Notes: a model not told the origin generated them from the letters alone. Positions 10,287 through 22,800 are shown, numbered from the stretch's first letter. The stretch is DNA of 64,000 nucleotides from Berberis thunbergii (GCA_003290165.1 QNQO01002054.1:88135-152134); one strand, 5' to 3'. Numbers and translations: made by a program.

Positions 10287-11930
10287 AATAGTTTTGTTTA
10301 AGTGGAATCTCATTTTTTTGAGTCATTTAATTATCCATAGAAGAGTACATAGGTCATATAATAGTACAAACTAGTTGGCACATAGATATGAACATTTTTC
10401 CATGATAGGTGACATCATCACAACCTTTTGGAGGCATGAGTACGTGTGTACTCAAAAGAGTGTATTTTTCTTGTGGAATAGAAGAGTACATACGATATAC
10501 ATATTATTATAAACTAGTTGTCATAGAGACATTAGCACTTTCCGTAATAGGTGACATCATCAAAACCTTTTAGAAGCATGTGTACATGTGAGTGTAGTTT
10601 GCTTGTGGACCCTAAGCACTTCCCTAAATAGATATCATATAAAGAGTATGCGTGCAATATTTTTATTTACTGTTGACTTGGAAATGTAAACATAATCACT
10701 TTTAGTTAATTAAACAGGTTAGTTAGAATAAATATTATGTATCTAAAACGGTATGCAAGTCAGCGAAATCTTGATTTGGGGTTAGGAAGGGTATTTTCAG
10801 GATTTTGGAAATTTTTTTTTAATTTTTTATTATTTATAAATCAGGGGGAAAATAGTTGGGTTGTAATTAGCCAAATTGGGTTTGAAAATATGGTAGTTGT
10901 CTGTTGGGAAATTTGTGATCAATTTTATTTGGTTCAAAAAATCCCGAAGATGCGAACAATATTGATCGAAACTTGCTAATGATATGAATAGGGGCAAACC
11001 TTGGAGGGATGGATATTGTTGCATGCATAGTTGTAGTATAATGAAGTTAGTTCATATTGGTAAATATCAGTACACCGTTCCATGTGAGTTCGGTAGTACA
11101 TGTAGTATTTAGGAAAAATACTTATCAGACATCGAACTTCGAGTGAGATGACATGACACTCGATGTGGCACCCCACTTGGGTTATGTACGCTCCAAGGGT
11201 TTCGATGACAAGGGAGACACATTTGGGTGAGGTGTGTTCGGCACATGAGGAGAGTGTAATTCTGAAAAAGAAGCTAAACATTAGTGAAATAAAGAAAACT
11301 TTGAATTTATCATAACATGAAAATGTGCATGGGTTATTTTAGTATATATTAGGATAACCTTGCAGGAAGAAACTAACAGCTCATTCAATCCTCAAATGAG
11401 AACTACCTGTCTTCCTTAAGGTGAAATGTATATTATGTAAATGATATTTAACTGTGTAGTTGTGTCTTAATTTGTAAGTTTGTTCACACCAGTATTAATA
11501 TTCTGACCCGAATTTTGTATTATTTTACAAATTTGGGTGCGTTATTAATAAGCGTAGCCCCAGAGACTTAACAGAGTTAATTGGAGAGCAAATGTGGTAT
11601 TAGCTGTGTGGCGATAGCTGAGGATTCGACATGTTTTGCTAGATCTTGAGTTTATTGTTTTCCCTAGGTAATTAGATGTAGGGATTAATTATTAATGCTC
11701 GAATTTTTTACTTGGAGATTTATTTGGGGATTGATTAATGTAATTCTTTTTATGATTTATTTTGTGGCTTTGGTTAATAATTGTGGACCTCATTTTGAGA
11801 GGAAGAATTTTGAGGAAGGTTATTATTTTATTTATTGCCTCATGACTGTACCATTTAATTTGTCCATGTTGTGCCTTGATTTTTGAACAATCTCTTAATT
11901 TAGTTTGTTTTAAAAAATCGGGGCGTGACA
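10287..11930 (+). mobile_element. Long LTR, right segment
   Basis: Ends AAAAAATCGGGGCGTGACA at 11930. The part from 11060 to 11420 is a diverged direct copy of 15692-15990 in the solo LTR (shared blocks include CACCGTTCCATGTGAGTTC and GATGTGGCACCCCACTTGG). This shows both belong to one LTR family; the left end of this copy is at 6024. Confidence 0.6.
10337..10618. repeat. Two tandem copies of a ~141-bp unit
   Basis: ATAGAAGAGTACAT begins both copies (10337 and 10478); AAACTAGTTG and TAGGTGACATCATCA recur at matching offsets. Diverged internally; lies inside the LTR segment. Confidence 0.7.
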
Positions 11931-11985
11931 TAATTATATCATAGCCTGATTCAGCCGAAAGTGTGTCAACAAATACGTTGGGCCC

Positions 11986-12266
11986 TAAAGGGGGTGGATT
12001 GTAACAGCCTATATGGGCGGGCTCTGAGGCTGACGGGCTACCATGTGTGTGCAGGCTCTGAGGCTGGCAGACTACGATGTGTGGGCGGGCTTAGAGCCTG
12101 ACAAGTTACTAAGGGGTTATAGTCTCATATGGCCTGGGTGAGGAAATGATATGTGCTATATATATACGAGTTTGGATCCATATGATACAACACATTTTAA
12201 AGTCGTGCGGGTAGTTAGGTTGGGCTAGAGCGGACAATATTGTATCATGTGGATCGGGTCGTGACA
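11986..12266 (+). mobile_element. Polypurine tract and 3' LTR of another retroelement
   Basis: CTAAAGGGGGTGGAT (to 11999) is a polypurine tract directly before TGTAACAGCC, and the LTR ends GGATCGGGTCGTGACA at 12266, about 267 bp. Its last ~95 bp are the reverse complement of the LTR end at 5098-5203. The sequence before the tract (11931-11985) looks like the 3' internal end of the same element. Confidence 0.65.
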
Positions 12267-13950
12267 TAATCGCTACTTCTAAAACATCAAATTGACTAGG
12301 GTTGATATGCATGTTATTTGTTCTATGAGACACTGAGTTTGGATTTTGAAACAATTTACGCTGCTTTATTTGGGGATTGATGGATGGAATGTGGTACTGT
12401 TTTATATGATGGATTTTGCTCAAGTCTGATTGAGAATATGTGAACCAGTTATCCCGGTGATCCTCAATTATCTCTCTATCTGGTTAGAATTATTTTGATT
12501 ATGTAGTTCTCATTAGATTACAAAGTTGTCTACTCCGAACTTCTGGATTAAGAAGATTAATCAAGCCTTTCAACAAGTAAAGACGTTTGGAAGTAGTTTC
12601 CTTTAATATAGCAATGGAGTAAACTTTAAAATACTTTGGAAGAAAAGAAAGAAGATTGAGATCAAATGATAACCTCGAAAGAGCATCATCTACATTTTGT
12701 GTACCAAATGGAAACAGCTGATGCAACATTAAGCACAAAATTGAAATTTTTTTGCTTAATGTTCAAAATTTTGTGCTTAATGTTCAAAAAACACACACAC
12801 ACAAAATTGGTTATTTGGCGAGTTCACCCCTATTTAATAATTGTGTGATTTATGCATTCTGTAATTTTCAGGGGTTGGGGAGTGAATATTGAGCTTGAGA
12901 TATTCTCTTGGTTGGATTGGGCTTCAGCTCATCCTCACAGTCTTTGCTTCTTTTTGTTATGGATGTTGTCTTCATGTGTTCCCTGCACTTTCTCAACTAA
13001 ACAACATGCACACAATGAAGAATCCAATCACTAAGATTGAGAAAATGATTTTGAAAATATTAAGCAAAATGACACCATAGGAAAAAAAAAAGTAGTTTCC
13101 TAGATTCAATAACCTATTGTAAATCGTGCATCACTAATCCAAATGCATTCTTATAAAGGGACATTGTCCTCCCAAACGGAGTGCAAATGTCTATTGTCTA
13201 GAAACTTCTAATACCTGACTCCCCAGCCTTGGTCGGAGTACAAACAAGTCATCCCATATTGTTTAGAGGTTAGGCTAAGACATTTCATCATTGAATGTTT
13301 TAAATGTTAAATTTTTCAGTGTTGATTGAAACACAATTTGTGAAGTATATTTTGTTTAAATATATTACTTTATTTTCATGTATCACTTTTTGTCACCGAG
13401 GGATCACTGTTTCCAAAATGCAAAACTTATAATGTTAGGCAAATTCCAGTTTGCATACAATAGATTGTGTTTTTACTTTTCAATATATCTTGTCAAGTGG
13501 ATTGTTTGTGATATTTGGTCAATGATTTATATTTTTTGTCTGTTAAAACACTAACTCACATTGGGGGAATCCTTGGCACAAAGAAGATTTTGTTATCTAA
13601 CACATCGCCTTTTAATATCTACATGCAAACAGACCGAAGTGAGGGAAATTTTAATCACCCAGAGAGTTGTAGACGAGATTGAAAATTTCTTAGAGATGGA
13701 CAACATTCATTGAGAATTGTGCCCAAGGGCTTGTGGGGGTAGGTACCGTGTTAAGGTCGTCTCCAATGGAGATCCCATGTGGATCAATTGGCTATACTTG
13801 GTGCTTGTGTGGCAAGTCTATCATTCACTGATAAAAAAAAGAGGAGAAATGTTCAAGGTTTCACACATTGAAAGTTTTCGACGCGGATCCACCATGTTTT
13901 CACTCTCACATCTCCGCATCCACGACATTGAGAATGTCGCAAAATCGCAA
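12267..13950. other. Region without a recognised gene
   Basis: Frames here are short and lack recognisable motifs. A small tandem repeat (TTTGCTTAATGTTCAAAATT type) lies near 12745-12785. The stretch 13700-13950 leads into an LTR end at about 13972 and is probably LTR sequence. Confidence 0.5.
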
Positions 13951-13954
13951 ATTA

Positions 13955-14068
13955 TTTGTTATTTAATCAAACAATGGTATCAGAGCCAGGTTTCGATCCT
14001 GGGATCTATGGATTCAAATCCCAGGATCGAAACCTGGCTCTGATACCAATGTTTGATTAAATAACAAA
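13955..14068. repeat. 50-bp-arm inverted repeat: LTR end plus extended iMet primer-binding site
   Basis: Arms 13955-14004 and 14019-14068 pair over 50 bp with one mismatch around a 14-bp spacer. The inner 30 bases of the right arm (14019-14048) match the 3' end of plant initiator tRNA-Met, from the T-stem through the acceptor stem and including CCA; the left arm is its complement, i.e. a primer-binding site much longer than the usual 12-18 bases. The outer 20 bases (TTTGTTATTTAATCAAACA) look like an LTR terminus ending CA. The tRNA identity is from memory of the plant sequence. Confidence 0.85.
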
Positions 14069-14114
14069 GAACTTACGGTTTTGAAAATCGTTTATTGTTT
14101 GCAACCTAAGTATC

Positions 14115-16642
14115 TGTAATACCCTCTTAATTAAATAGACATAAATATTGTTATTTATTAATGTGTGATATATATTATAATCTTATATCTATTGGGTAAA
14201 AGATTTGTTTTGTTTCCGTTGCTAAATAAAGTGTGTTGGTGTGTAAGAGCGTGTTTTGCCAAATTGAGAAAATCCTAAAAATAAAACTTAATGAAAGAGT
14301 TTGCCTTACGTAAACTAATTAGCCACACTTTAAAAAAAAAAGGGTGTACTCATACTTTAATTAAACCCTAATGTTGATGGGTTGTTACTCAATTGTATTT
14401 GGGCTTGGTTTTGGGCTTTTATTAAACTAATGATTAGGATTTTATTTTGTGAAGATAAAAGACGGACTGCCCTTAGAATTTTAGTGGGGGCGAATAGCCA
14501 CCCACCATATAAAGAGAAACCATATCTCTTCCTTCTTCCTTGTTCTTTTCTCCTTCTTCATCATATTTTATCCCCTTCACGGTTTCTTCTTCTTGTTGGT
14601 GGCGCTGGGAATGGTGTGGTGCTATGACAAATAGGGGATGGCGGCGTGAGAGATTGGTTTTCGTGAAGGCCTCCTATGGCGATGGCTATGTGCTGATTGG
14701 TGAGTTCATTTTCATTTCTTCTTCAGATTGTTTGTTGCTGTAGGTTGGTTTAGTTGAAGTTTGTTCGTATTATTGTTTCTCCATGGTCTGTGATGTCTGT
14801 GAGTTTTCTTTTCCTTGCTGGTTTTGTGGTTTCCAATTTGTTATGTGCCTTGAAGTAGTTGTTTTTTATGTGTGGACATTTATGGTTGAGTGTTTGATGA
14901 AGCATTTGAGTAAATACTGAATTTTTTGTTATGAATTTGTACTAAATCGATAACAAAGTGGTCATTGGGAAGTAGTTGTGGAATTGCTTCATGACATTTT
15001 GGAGTATGACATTAAAACTCCATGTAATCACTCTAATTACTGTCTTGATTGCTTGTGGAAGATTAAGGGAATGATGAGGTTGGGGATAATTCTTTAAAAT
15101 CACTTTTCAACATTTTTTTTTGTTATAATTTTAAACCCTTGATATTACTTATGCTAAACTGTTATTTGAATTTCATGAAATTTTAGTTTAGCGGTTACGA
15201 GCGTATATAGTGAGTGGTTTACTAGATATGATTTTGTTTCTGTATCTATTTGTATAACATTTAGTGCTGGGGTTTACAAATCCAAATTCTTGAGCTAGTT
15301 GTAGTGCTTTGGGCGAGATATCGATACCATTGGATTAATAGAGTTTAATCGTTTATGACAATATGAATACGGTTATTTCAGATGCATCCGAAGTGTGAGT
15401 TTCATTTGACGTGTTATATAAGTGACTTGTGCGTGATGTTGTGAAGGGTATAACTTGAGACTTAGTAATTATGAAATTGTTATTTGTTTCCCCAATAGAA
15501 TGGGTGAACCTTGTGGTTGATTTGTTATGGTTGACAAAGCGCACCGTAAAAGATTTTTGAGGAGTTATTTATTTTTTTAATGCTTTTTTCCACAACTCCG
15601 AAAAAAAATGTGAAAAGAAAAGAATTTTTTTTATGCAGACTTGCTTGTATACATGTGATATTACTTTGGGTATGCATATTTGCTTGCGTATCGGTGCACC
15701 GTTCCATGTGAGTTCAGTTGTATGTATAGATTTAGGAAATACTTGTCATGGATCGAACTTTGGATGAGATGACATGTTCCTCGATGTGGCACCCCACTTG
15801 GAACATGTATGCTCCGAGTGGTTTCGAAGGCAATGGAGGCACACTTGGGTGAGGTGTGTTCGACACAAGGAGGATAGTGTGATTGTGGAAAAGAAGCGAG
15901 ATTTATTTTTGTGTATGTGCATGATTACCTTATTAAAAAAAAACTAAATGCTCATTCGACTATTGAATGAGAACTACATGTCTTCCTAAAGGCAGAAAAT
16001 GCGTTTTGTTAATATTTCAATAATAATCTAATATGACTATGATTTGTATCGCTGTTTGAAAGTAAATGACATTTATGAGGATTGATAACTTAGAAATATT
16101 ATCCGGTTGTTTCTAACATTTTCATATAGGATGGCAAGTCCATTCATATTTCTGCAGATCAGACTTGCCATAGTCAATTTCTATAATGTAAGTACTAGTA
16201 AATGCATATTTACTTATTAGGATGATGACATGATTGCCTCATTGAAGAACTATCTGTTGGTGTGCTTGGTAATTATTTTTGTTTAATTTGATGTTATCAC
16301 GTGTGGATTTATTGATTTTTGAATGAAGATTTTCACACTAGCTTTATTGCTGACCCAAGTGAGCTTTTACTTCTTGGGTACATTCCTTTGGGAATGTAGC
16401 CGATTAGCCTTTCAGGTTTAAAGACTTTTGAGCAGCGTTACTAGAGTTTCGCTAGTGGGCTGGCAACGTCAGTCCTTTCCTGGTTAGAGTTTTTATTTGT
16501 TTCAGTAATTAAATCATGTTTTAGTTGTTGCTGCTATTTGTTTCTGTTGTTATTGAATTTTCACATCCCGAGTTTTGGGCGAAACGGGTAATCTTACGTG
16601 GATTTTAGGATTTTTGTTTTCCTCGAAAATCGGGGTGTGACA
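14115..16642 (+). mobile_element. Solo LTR, 2.5 kb, with 5-bp target duplication
   Basis: Begins TGTAATACCC and ends TCGGGGTGTGACA, flanked by GTATC on both sides (14110-14114 and 16643-16647). No internal element sequence lies between. Same family as the LTR segments 6024-6540 and 10287-11930. It contains a promoter-like leader (CCATATAAAGAGAAACC near 14505) followed by short frames with no recognised product. Origin by LTR-LTR recombination is the standard inference. Confidence 0.85.
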
Positions 16643-16647
16643 GTATC

Positions 16648-17183
16648 AAACAATTTGCAGTGTTGGTTTTTGGATATAAGAAGAATAGAAAAAACAGAGG
16701 TATTTATCTAATCCGAAAAAAATTCAGTTTATTCTTTCTGTCTAATGGTTATAATACTAGCTAACTGTTCTCAGCGATTTCTCAACACATGCATGCCTTA
16801 GAAACTAACTTATCAAATGAATAATATGTCCTCCTTAGTCATGACGAAATACAAAGTAAACTTTATTAAACAAAAAATGTAAGAAAATTAAATAAAAAAT
16901 CCACAATTTTTATGTTTTATTTAAGTTGGATTTCTTACTTCATTCGTTGGGGAATGTTGAATGTGCGACCTAAAGGATCTCAGAAAAATGTTGAAAAGCG
17001 TGTCCCAAGGGAGGGGAAAGACAAGTTCTTAAATATATGAGAAACAAATTTTGAAAATAACCGTAAAATATTTCCAATTATACAACTGAGAAATAACCAT
17101 CAAACTTAAGTAAGAAAAACAAAAAAAACAAATATAAGAATCAAGAGAAGCATTTCAACTTAGTTCAAATTCCCCAACTATAA
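16648..17183. other. Region without a recognised gene
   Basis: AT-rich. It starts as the continuation of the sequence left of the solo LTR. Nothing recognised. Confidence 0.5.
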
Positions 17184-17796
17184 CCTCCTCGATTTTCACA
17201 TTAGTGTATGGTGCCCCTAAAATATGAATTACGTTCAGCTTCGTCGTACCTTACAATCATTCTATGAAAATTGAGATTGGCAATATGACTTTTTGGTTTC
17301 ACTAACAACTCATTGGTGACGACATACACTACTTGTTTTCTCAAATATCCCCTTCAATATTCATTTATTTCGTCCAGAAGCTTTAGGTCCAAAAAAGTTT
17401 CAGCAATCTTATCTGACATTCCACGTAAAACAATACTATCAGGCTCGGCTTCCTCATCCTGTAACAACTGATTGCCGATTCCTCTTGGATACCAAACTTT
17501 TGGATGAAGCAAATAGCCATCACAATGTTTTTGCAAAATTTTGTTATAATCTTTAGATATGTCCAACACAGAGTTATTAAGATTGTCTACGCATCAATGG
17601 ACGAATGTCCCATCAAAGCATTTTATTATGGCTCCCAAAGAAAATGTTAGGAGACTGAGCAAAAGGTCTACAAAGTCTGTATCGGTTACTGCAAATAGAA
17701 CTTTGTTCTTAGATTTATAATGTAAAGTCATAATTTCACATTCTTGAACTTTGTTCTTGGATTTATAATGTAAAGTCATAATCCCACACTCTTAGA
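17184..17796 (-). pseudogene. DUF674 family protein fragment, stops in frame
   Basis: Reads on the minus strand as a DUF674 unit: KVLFAVTDTDFVDLLLSLLT and FSLGAIIKCF, then VDNLNNSVLDISKDYNKI, YLLHPKVW, then KIAETFLDLKLLDEI and YLRKQVVYVVTNELLV. One frame carries all of it but is crossed by TGA at 17594-17596 and 17354-17356, and ends in TAA near 17205. DUF674 is a plant family of unknown biochemical role, usually around 500 residues with two such units. The first codons are duplicated (see 17701-17796). It could be the second unit of the copy at 18820-19295 with an LTR between, or a separate paralogue. Confidence 0.75.
17701..17796. repeat. 48-bp tandem duplication inside DUF674 fragment
   Basis: CTTTGTTCTTAGATTTATAA at 17701 recurs with slight change at 17749, giving the peptide MTLHYKSKNKV twice in the minus-strand frame. 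Confidence 0.85.
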
Positions 17797-18398
17797 CTGA
17801 TCCTGGTCCTGGTGAATAAAACATGTTTCATGCTTTACTTGACCCCAAGTTCAAAATATTGTAGTCTTTCTTTCGCAAAAAAATGTCAGTCAATGGTATT
17901 TTAGAAAGTAAGGAGTCTTTGAGCAAGTGTAACAACTGTTCAAGTTAAATGTGCCCACAGTAAGTTAAGATTAAGTGATAGAAAAAAAATAAAAGGTTAA
18001 ATTTCAGGTACACCTGAAACAAAAGGCGAATGAGGGACTCGCAAAAACAAGCATACATTACAATGTCATGTTGAGATAGGAAGTGTTCAAAGTTAATTCA
18101 ATATTACATCATTTCGGATAAAAATGCAACATTTTCTACAATGTAATAAAACAATTATTACAAGAATAGATGCATTAAACTGGCTGTGAACGACTTACCT
18201 CCTCCTTACCAACACAAACATTCCTCCACTCATAAGCACCAGGAAAACCAGTTTTTCTTCTCAGATTATTATGTATGTTACTAGTTTTAGATTTAGGTAA
18301 GACGAGCAAATTGCAGTAAATGATGAAGCTTCCCACTATTTTGAGAGACCATTTGGTTTGTTGCCTCTAGTGAAGTCTTAATGTTTGGCATCACTGAT

Positions 18399-18819
18399 GA
18401 TACATCAAATAGTCATTCGATCACGGTCGTACACGTGGCAAAAATCATCCACACGAGGAACAAACACTTCACACTAAACATGGATAACGAGTCGAGTCAC
18501 TAAAGCCCAAAAAGGCATTTAGCAATGGACCATAATCAAAATTAAAGGCCCAATAAATCTCTCCTCTTACAGGGTAGAGACATTACGAAGGAAGAAACCG
18601 TTGTCAGTAACGTCCCCTTCATTGCACCATGCATGCTTAAGTCACGCACAGTGTTAATTACTCCCATAATTAAGGTAAAAGAGAGATATGAAATGTATGC
18701 AAACACAACACAACTATACTTTGTCTAAGTTTATTCTCTCCTACAGTTAACTGACTTAAGCATCGAAGTGATTTCAGCCACCAAACAGGTGGTCTTTGGC
18801 AATCTGACCTTGTTCTACA
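18399..18819 (+). mobile_element. Probable solo LTR next to DUF674 copy
   Basis: Starts TGATGATACAT and shares the gatcac...gtacacgtg block with the LTR at 3686. It lacks the polypurine tract seen there, so a solo LTR is likely. The right end is uncertain (placed at TTCTACA, 18819) and no target duplication was found. It sits where the DUF674 frame stops making sense. Confidence 0.45.
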
Positions 18820-19295
18820 GGTTAGATCTCAAGAAGAACAAATTTGGACGTATCAATAACCTTTCTGCAATAGCATTGAGCATCCGGAAACATACTCGCA
18901 AGCAGGAAGTAACCGTCATCATTTTCTTTGTTTTCTTGGAGGCAAGGTAGGCATAAATAGAGATCTCTTTCGAGAGGTTCACCTTCAATTCAATGGGGGA
19001 GTTCTACTTCATCTAAGAATCTAGGCTTGAGCAACATGGTCTTGCATTGATTTGTAGTAAAGAATGGAAGGCCGAGTTCATCTACGGTATTGCACAAGTT
19101 ATCCATGCTACCAATCAGTGATTCTATGCCCAGTTCTCTGCTGATAGTGCTCAGAGGAAATGTGAGGAAGCTCAGGACGACATCCACAAATTCTGAATCT
19201 GCCTTGCAGTAGACTACTTCCTCAGTCTTCTTATGAACCATTAGAGTCAACTTTAGACTCTTCTTCTCTGTGACCGGTGCCGTGGCTGTAGCCAT
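18820..19295 (-). pseudogene. DUF674 family protein, N-terminal half with in-frame stop
   Basis: ATG at 19295 gives MATATAPVTEKKSLKLTLMV followed by CKADSEFVDVVLSFLTFPL, MDNLCNTVDELGLPFF and MLLKPRFLDEVELPH, a clear DUF674 N-terminus. TGA at 18990-18992 stops it, yet the same frame continues with EGEPLERDLYLCLPC and a Cys-containing segment (DAQCYCRKVI) as in intact paralogues, until TAA near 18820. An upstream in-frame ATG at 19364 is possible, but the 19295 start matches how family members begin. Role unknown; very likely not functional. Confidence 0.75.
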
Positions 19296-19807
19296 GGAGA
19301 TACTACCCCAGCAGAGAGAAAGAAAGAAAGAGGCGCCAGCTAGCCACGGGAATGTCACACTCACTGTCGTCTGCTATATCGACTGTATAATACAATATAC
19401 TTGCAAAGCTTTCGCATGTAAGGTGCAAGAGCGCAAGAACTTGCATTGCCATGAACATTCTAGTTTTGCAATACCTGAAATATACTGAGGTGTCATCCTC
19501 GAGGGCCTTGAATTGAAATATTGAACCACATGAAAGCTAAAGGAGGATGTTGAGATATCAAACCACATTTAAAGCAAAGGCAAGATGCCAATAAACAACT
19601 GTCATATTGCAGTCCGAATAGAAGGACACTTTATATCATGAAGCCAAAGCAAATTTATTTACAATGGAGAGCAAACAAAAATAAACAACAGAAGGGTGGG
19701 AGCTTTTGTCCCTTAAATAGTCTTCTACAGAGTTGGGTTTAATTTACCTGAAACTACATTATCATGTACAGAGTACAGAAATGAAAACAATTATCATATG
19801 CAATCAA
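19296..19807. other. Intergenic: upstream of DUF674, downstream of E2 gene
   Basis: No coding sequence recognised. It should hold the 3' UTR of the E2 gene (right side) and the promoter of the DUF674 copy (left side). Confidence 0.5.
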
Positions 19808-22800
19808 CTAAGGGTCTGCATGACCAGCAACTGCGTCATCAGCAGAGTCATGGTCATCATCAGCATCACTCAATTCCTCGTCACTAGATTTCTCTTCAGT
19901 AACTGCACCAATATCTTCAAGCTTGGCATATTTCTCGCAGTATTATGTAATAACAATAGTGTTAGTGATCGTTGCAATACATAATCCTAAACCGTAAGTA
20001 GGGTGCAATGGTTCAAGGCGACATGATCCTAAACAGTATTGGATGCAAAGATATTGAAATGATCAAGCACGCTGAGTTAATTAGGAACAGGTGTGCTGCT
20101 GGTGGAAGTGAAAGCAAGGCCAACCGGGTAAGAACTCGTAATCAAGTGAATTATACATGACCTTTCAAGCTTTCAATGAGGTCTTCGTAACAAACACCCA
20201 CCAGTAGAAGCACCGCCAATGATTTGATGAAAAAGAAAAGATCAAGTTGATTTTATGTGGTGAATAAACAGTAGTTAGATTTGGAATACATATGCACTGC
20301 AACAAATGGAAACAGTAACCATTGTATCATGCACCAAGCATAGAGCTCAAAGCACCACAGATTAAGTAGCCATCATTAGAACAGAAACTACCTCTGAAAA
20401 GTATTGAAAACCAAAAATGCATACCAGAAAATACATGCAGAAGATGATGCCAAATGGTCATCTTACAACACTCTGACGTAGTGCCATGAAAAAAAAATGA
20501 AAATAGTTCCCTCATTCAACATCTTAGGCTGTGTTTGGACGGTTTCATGAGTAAATCTGTACAGAAACTTTGTACGGTTTGATTTTCTTTAGGAGTAGCA
20601 CATGCTTATGCTGAAAAATAAATCAATTGATTAAAAAATGGTGTCAACTACGCTAAAATGAACCAAATAGCTATGGAAACCCGTGTCACCAAACAAAGCC
20701 TAGATGTTCCATTGCCCATAGATGAAAGTAAGTCATACCCAAACCCTCCTAAATCAGGAAGATCTCAAGTTATCATATTTTCCTCTACATTCTTGGTCAG
20801 GAATATTTAATGGGTAAGAATATAAAACAACGAGCTCGTGCTTGAAACTTGATATACCAAACGCTTAAAACAGAGCCGCATAATGTTGAAGTGGGTGGTC
20901 CTAGCAGTCGCAAACCCAAATCCCCAAAGGTGAACAGAAAACAGTGCATATGATGGAGTTCATCCCTTAACAGTTAAAGAGGAAGTCCACTTTCGACTAC
21001 AGTGAACAGAGCGCCATTTGCTACCAAAAGCCAACAGAAATACCAACCATCATGACCATCCAACCCCAGTTCTGATCTATTGTTGTTTGTAAAGAATGAC
21101 CACCCCTCGCAGCATATCCATGAAACATGGGATGCAGTCATTGGGTAAGAGCAGCAGCACAATGACAATACTAACGATGACCCATATCATGCTATGTGAA
21201 TTGAAATAACCTTTCTCTAGGCACAAGACCAATCAAGCTGCTAAATTCTACCTCGCATGCTGTGTGATTTCCTCTATACACATAACTTGGAGACTAAATT
21301 CCTCCCCATTTTCATTGGGCGTCCCCTCAGGACCCATCATTATTTTGTGCAAATATTGAATCCAGCTATTTTTCACTTGAACTTAGCAAAGACAAAAGTT
21401 ATAGTACACGTTGAATTTCTCCAACTCCAACTTCACTTTCAGCAATTTCCAATATTTTGACGCCATCTCTTTCCTTCAGAGTGGCTCTGATACCGTTGGG
21501 GCAGTCCCACCTTGCAACAACCCCAATTTAATGGTTCATGATGGTTTGGGGCATACATAAGATGAAAATTTCACTTAGTATCTCAAATGCAAGTCATCAC
21601 TTTAACTAATTTGATCCTCTACCACATGGCTTGCTCCACTATAAATACATATGATGGTCTTCCTTTTTCCACTCCAAATCATCAAAGAGTTCCTTCATTA
21701 TATGGCACTTTGGCACACAAAACACCACAATGTTATCTCCTTCAATTTCTTAAAGCAGCACGAACCTATGATCTATGATAGTAAAGCAAATAAAACAGGT
21801 AAACTGATAGGGGAATGCTTGATTTCTTCAAATCTAAAGAAAGTAAAATGATAGCTGCAAATATTTTAACTTGGAAAACTTATTCGATTTGAGTAATGAA
21901 AGTAGATCTATAAAAACATTTTCAATCATATCAAATTAGCACGCAAAGCATTTATAATCAAAGAAGATATACGAACACAATCTTTCACTCTTTGGTCGAA
22001 TGTAGCTTTATCACGCATCATCAAGGCTGCAGCCTCTCCATTCAATGGGTCTGATGGATTGGGGTATAGAAGAAGTTGTGGAAGGAACACTTCAAAGACA
22101 TTTACTAGATCTGAAACATATAAAATCCATTGTCAGAAACTGAACATGACCAAGGAACTACAGCCCGTGTAAAAAAAACATATTTAATTCTTTGTCGAAA
22201 ATATAACAATCTTATTCAAAGAAGACAATGATCTAGTTTGTTATTTACCAAACATGGGGCTCCAGGTCTGGTTGATAACATCCAAACAAACAGAGCCTGA
22301 CCTGAAATTTGAAACCCAATGAAACATTTTCAGTTATAACATTTCTCCTTACGTAGATAGACAAATCACAACCACTTGAAATTAACTCAAAACCGAAACA
22401 CGGCGTGTTAAGATTCAATAGGCTTACATCTCATCAACATTTGGGTGGTAGATCTTATTAACAAATCCAATTGATGGAGATTTGTAGGGATAAGCATCAG
22501 GGAGCTCTACCCTTATCCTCCATACCCCTCCATGATAAGGACCTGCCAAGACCCATTAACAGAATAAACCGATCCCTCTGTGTAAACTGCAAATACCACA
22601 TCCAACCCACAAGCAAAATGGACATTGAAGAAATGAAGTACACAACTAATCTACAGGTGATGCCACCATATAGAAAGACCATGTTATCATGGACTCAAAT
22701 GCATAAAACCATTAGATTACAAATGAGGTTCTAGTATTCTACAAGACTTTAACATACTTTGAAAATTCAACATATCAATCTAATTGAAAAGTCCATAACT

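Noticed and set aside
14019..14048. A functional initiator tRNA-Met gene
   Set aside because: Only the 3' 30 bases are present, with CCA encoded, which plant nuclear tRNA genes lack; D-arm, anticodon arm and A-box are absent.
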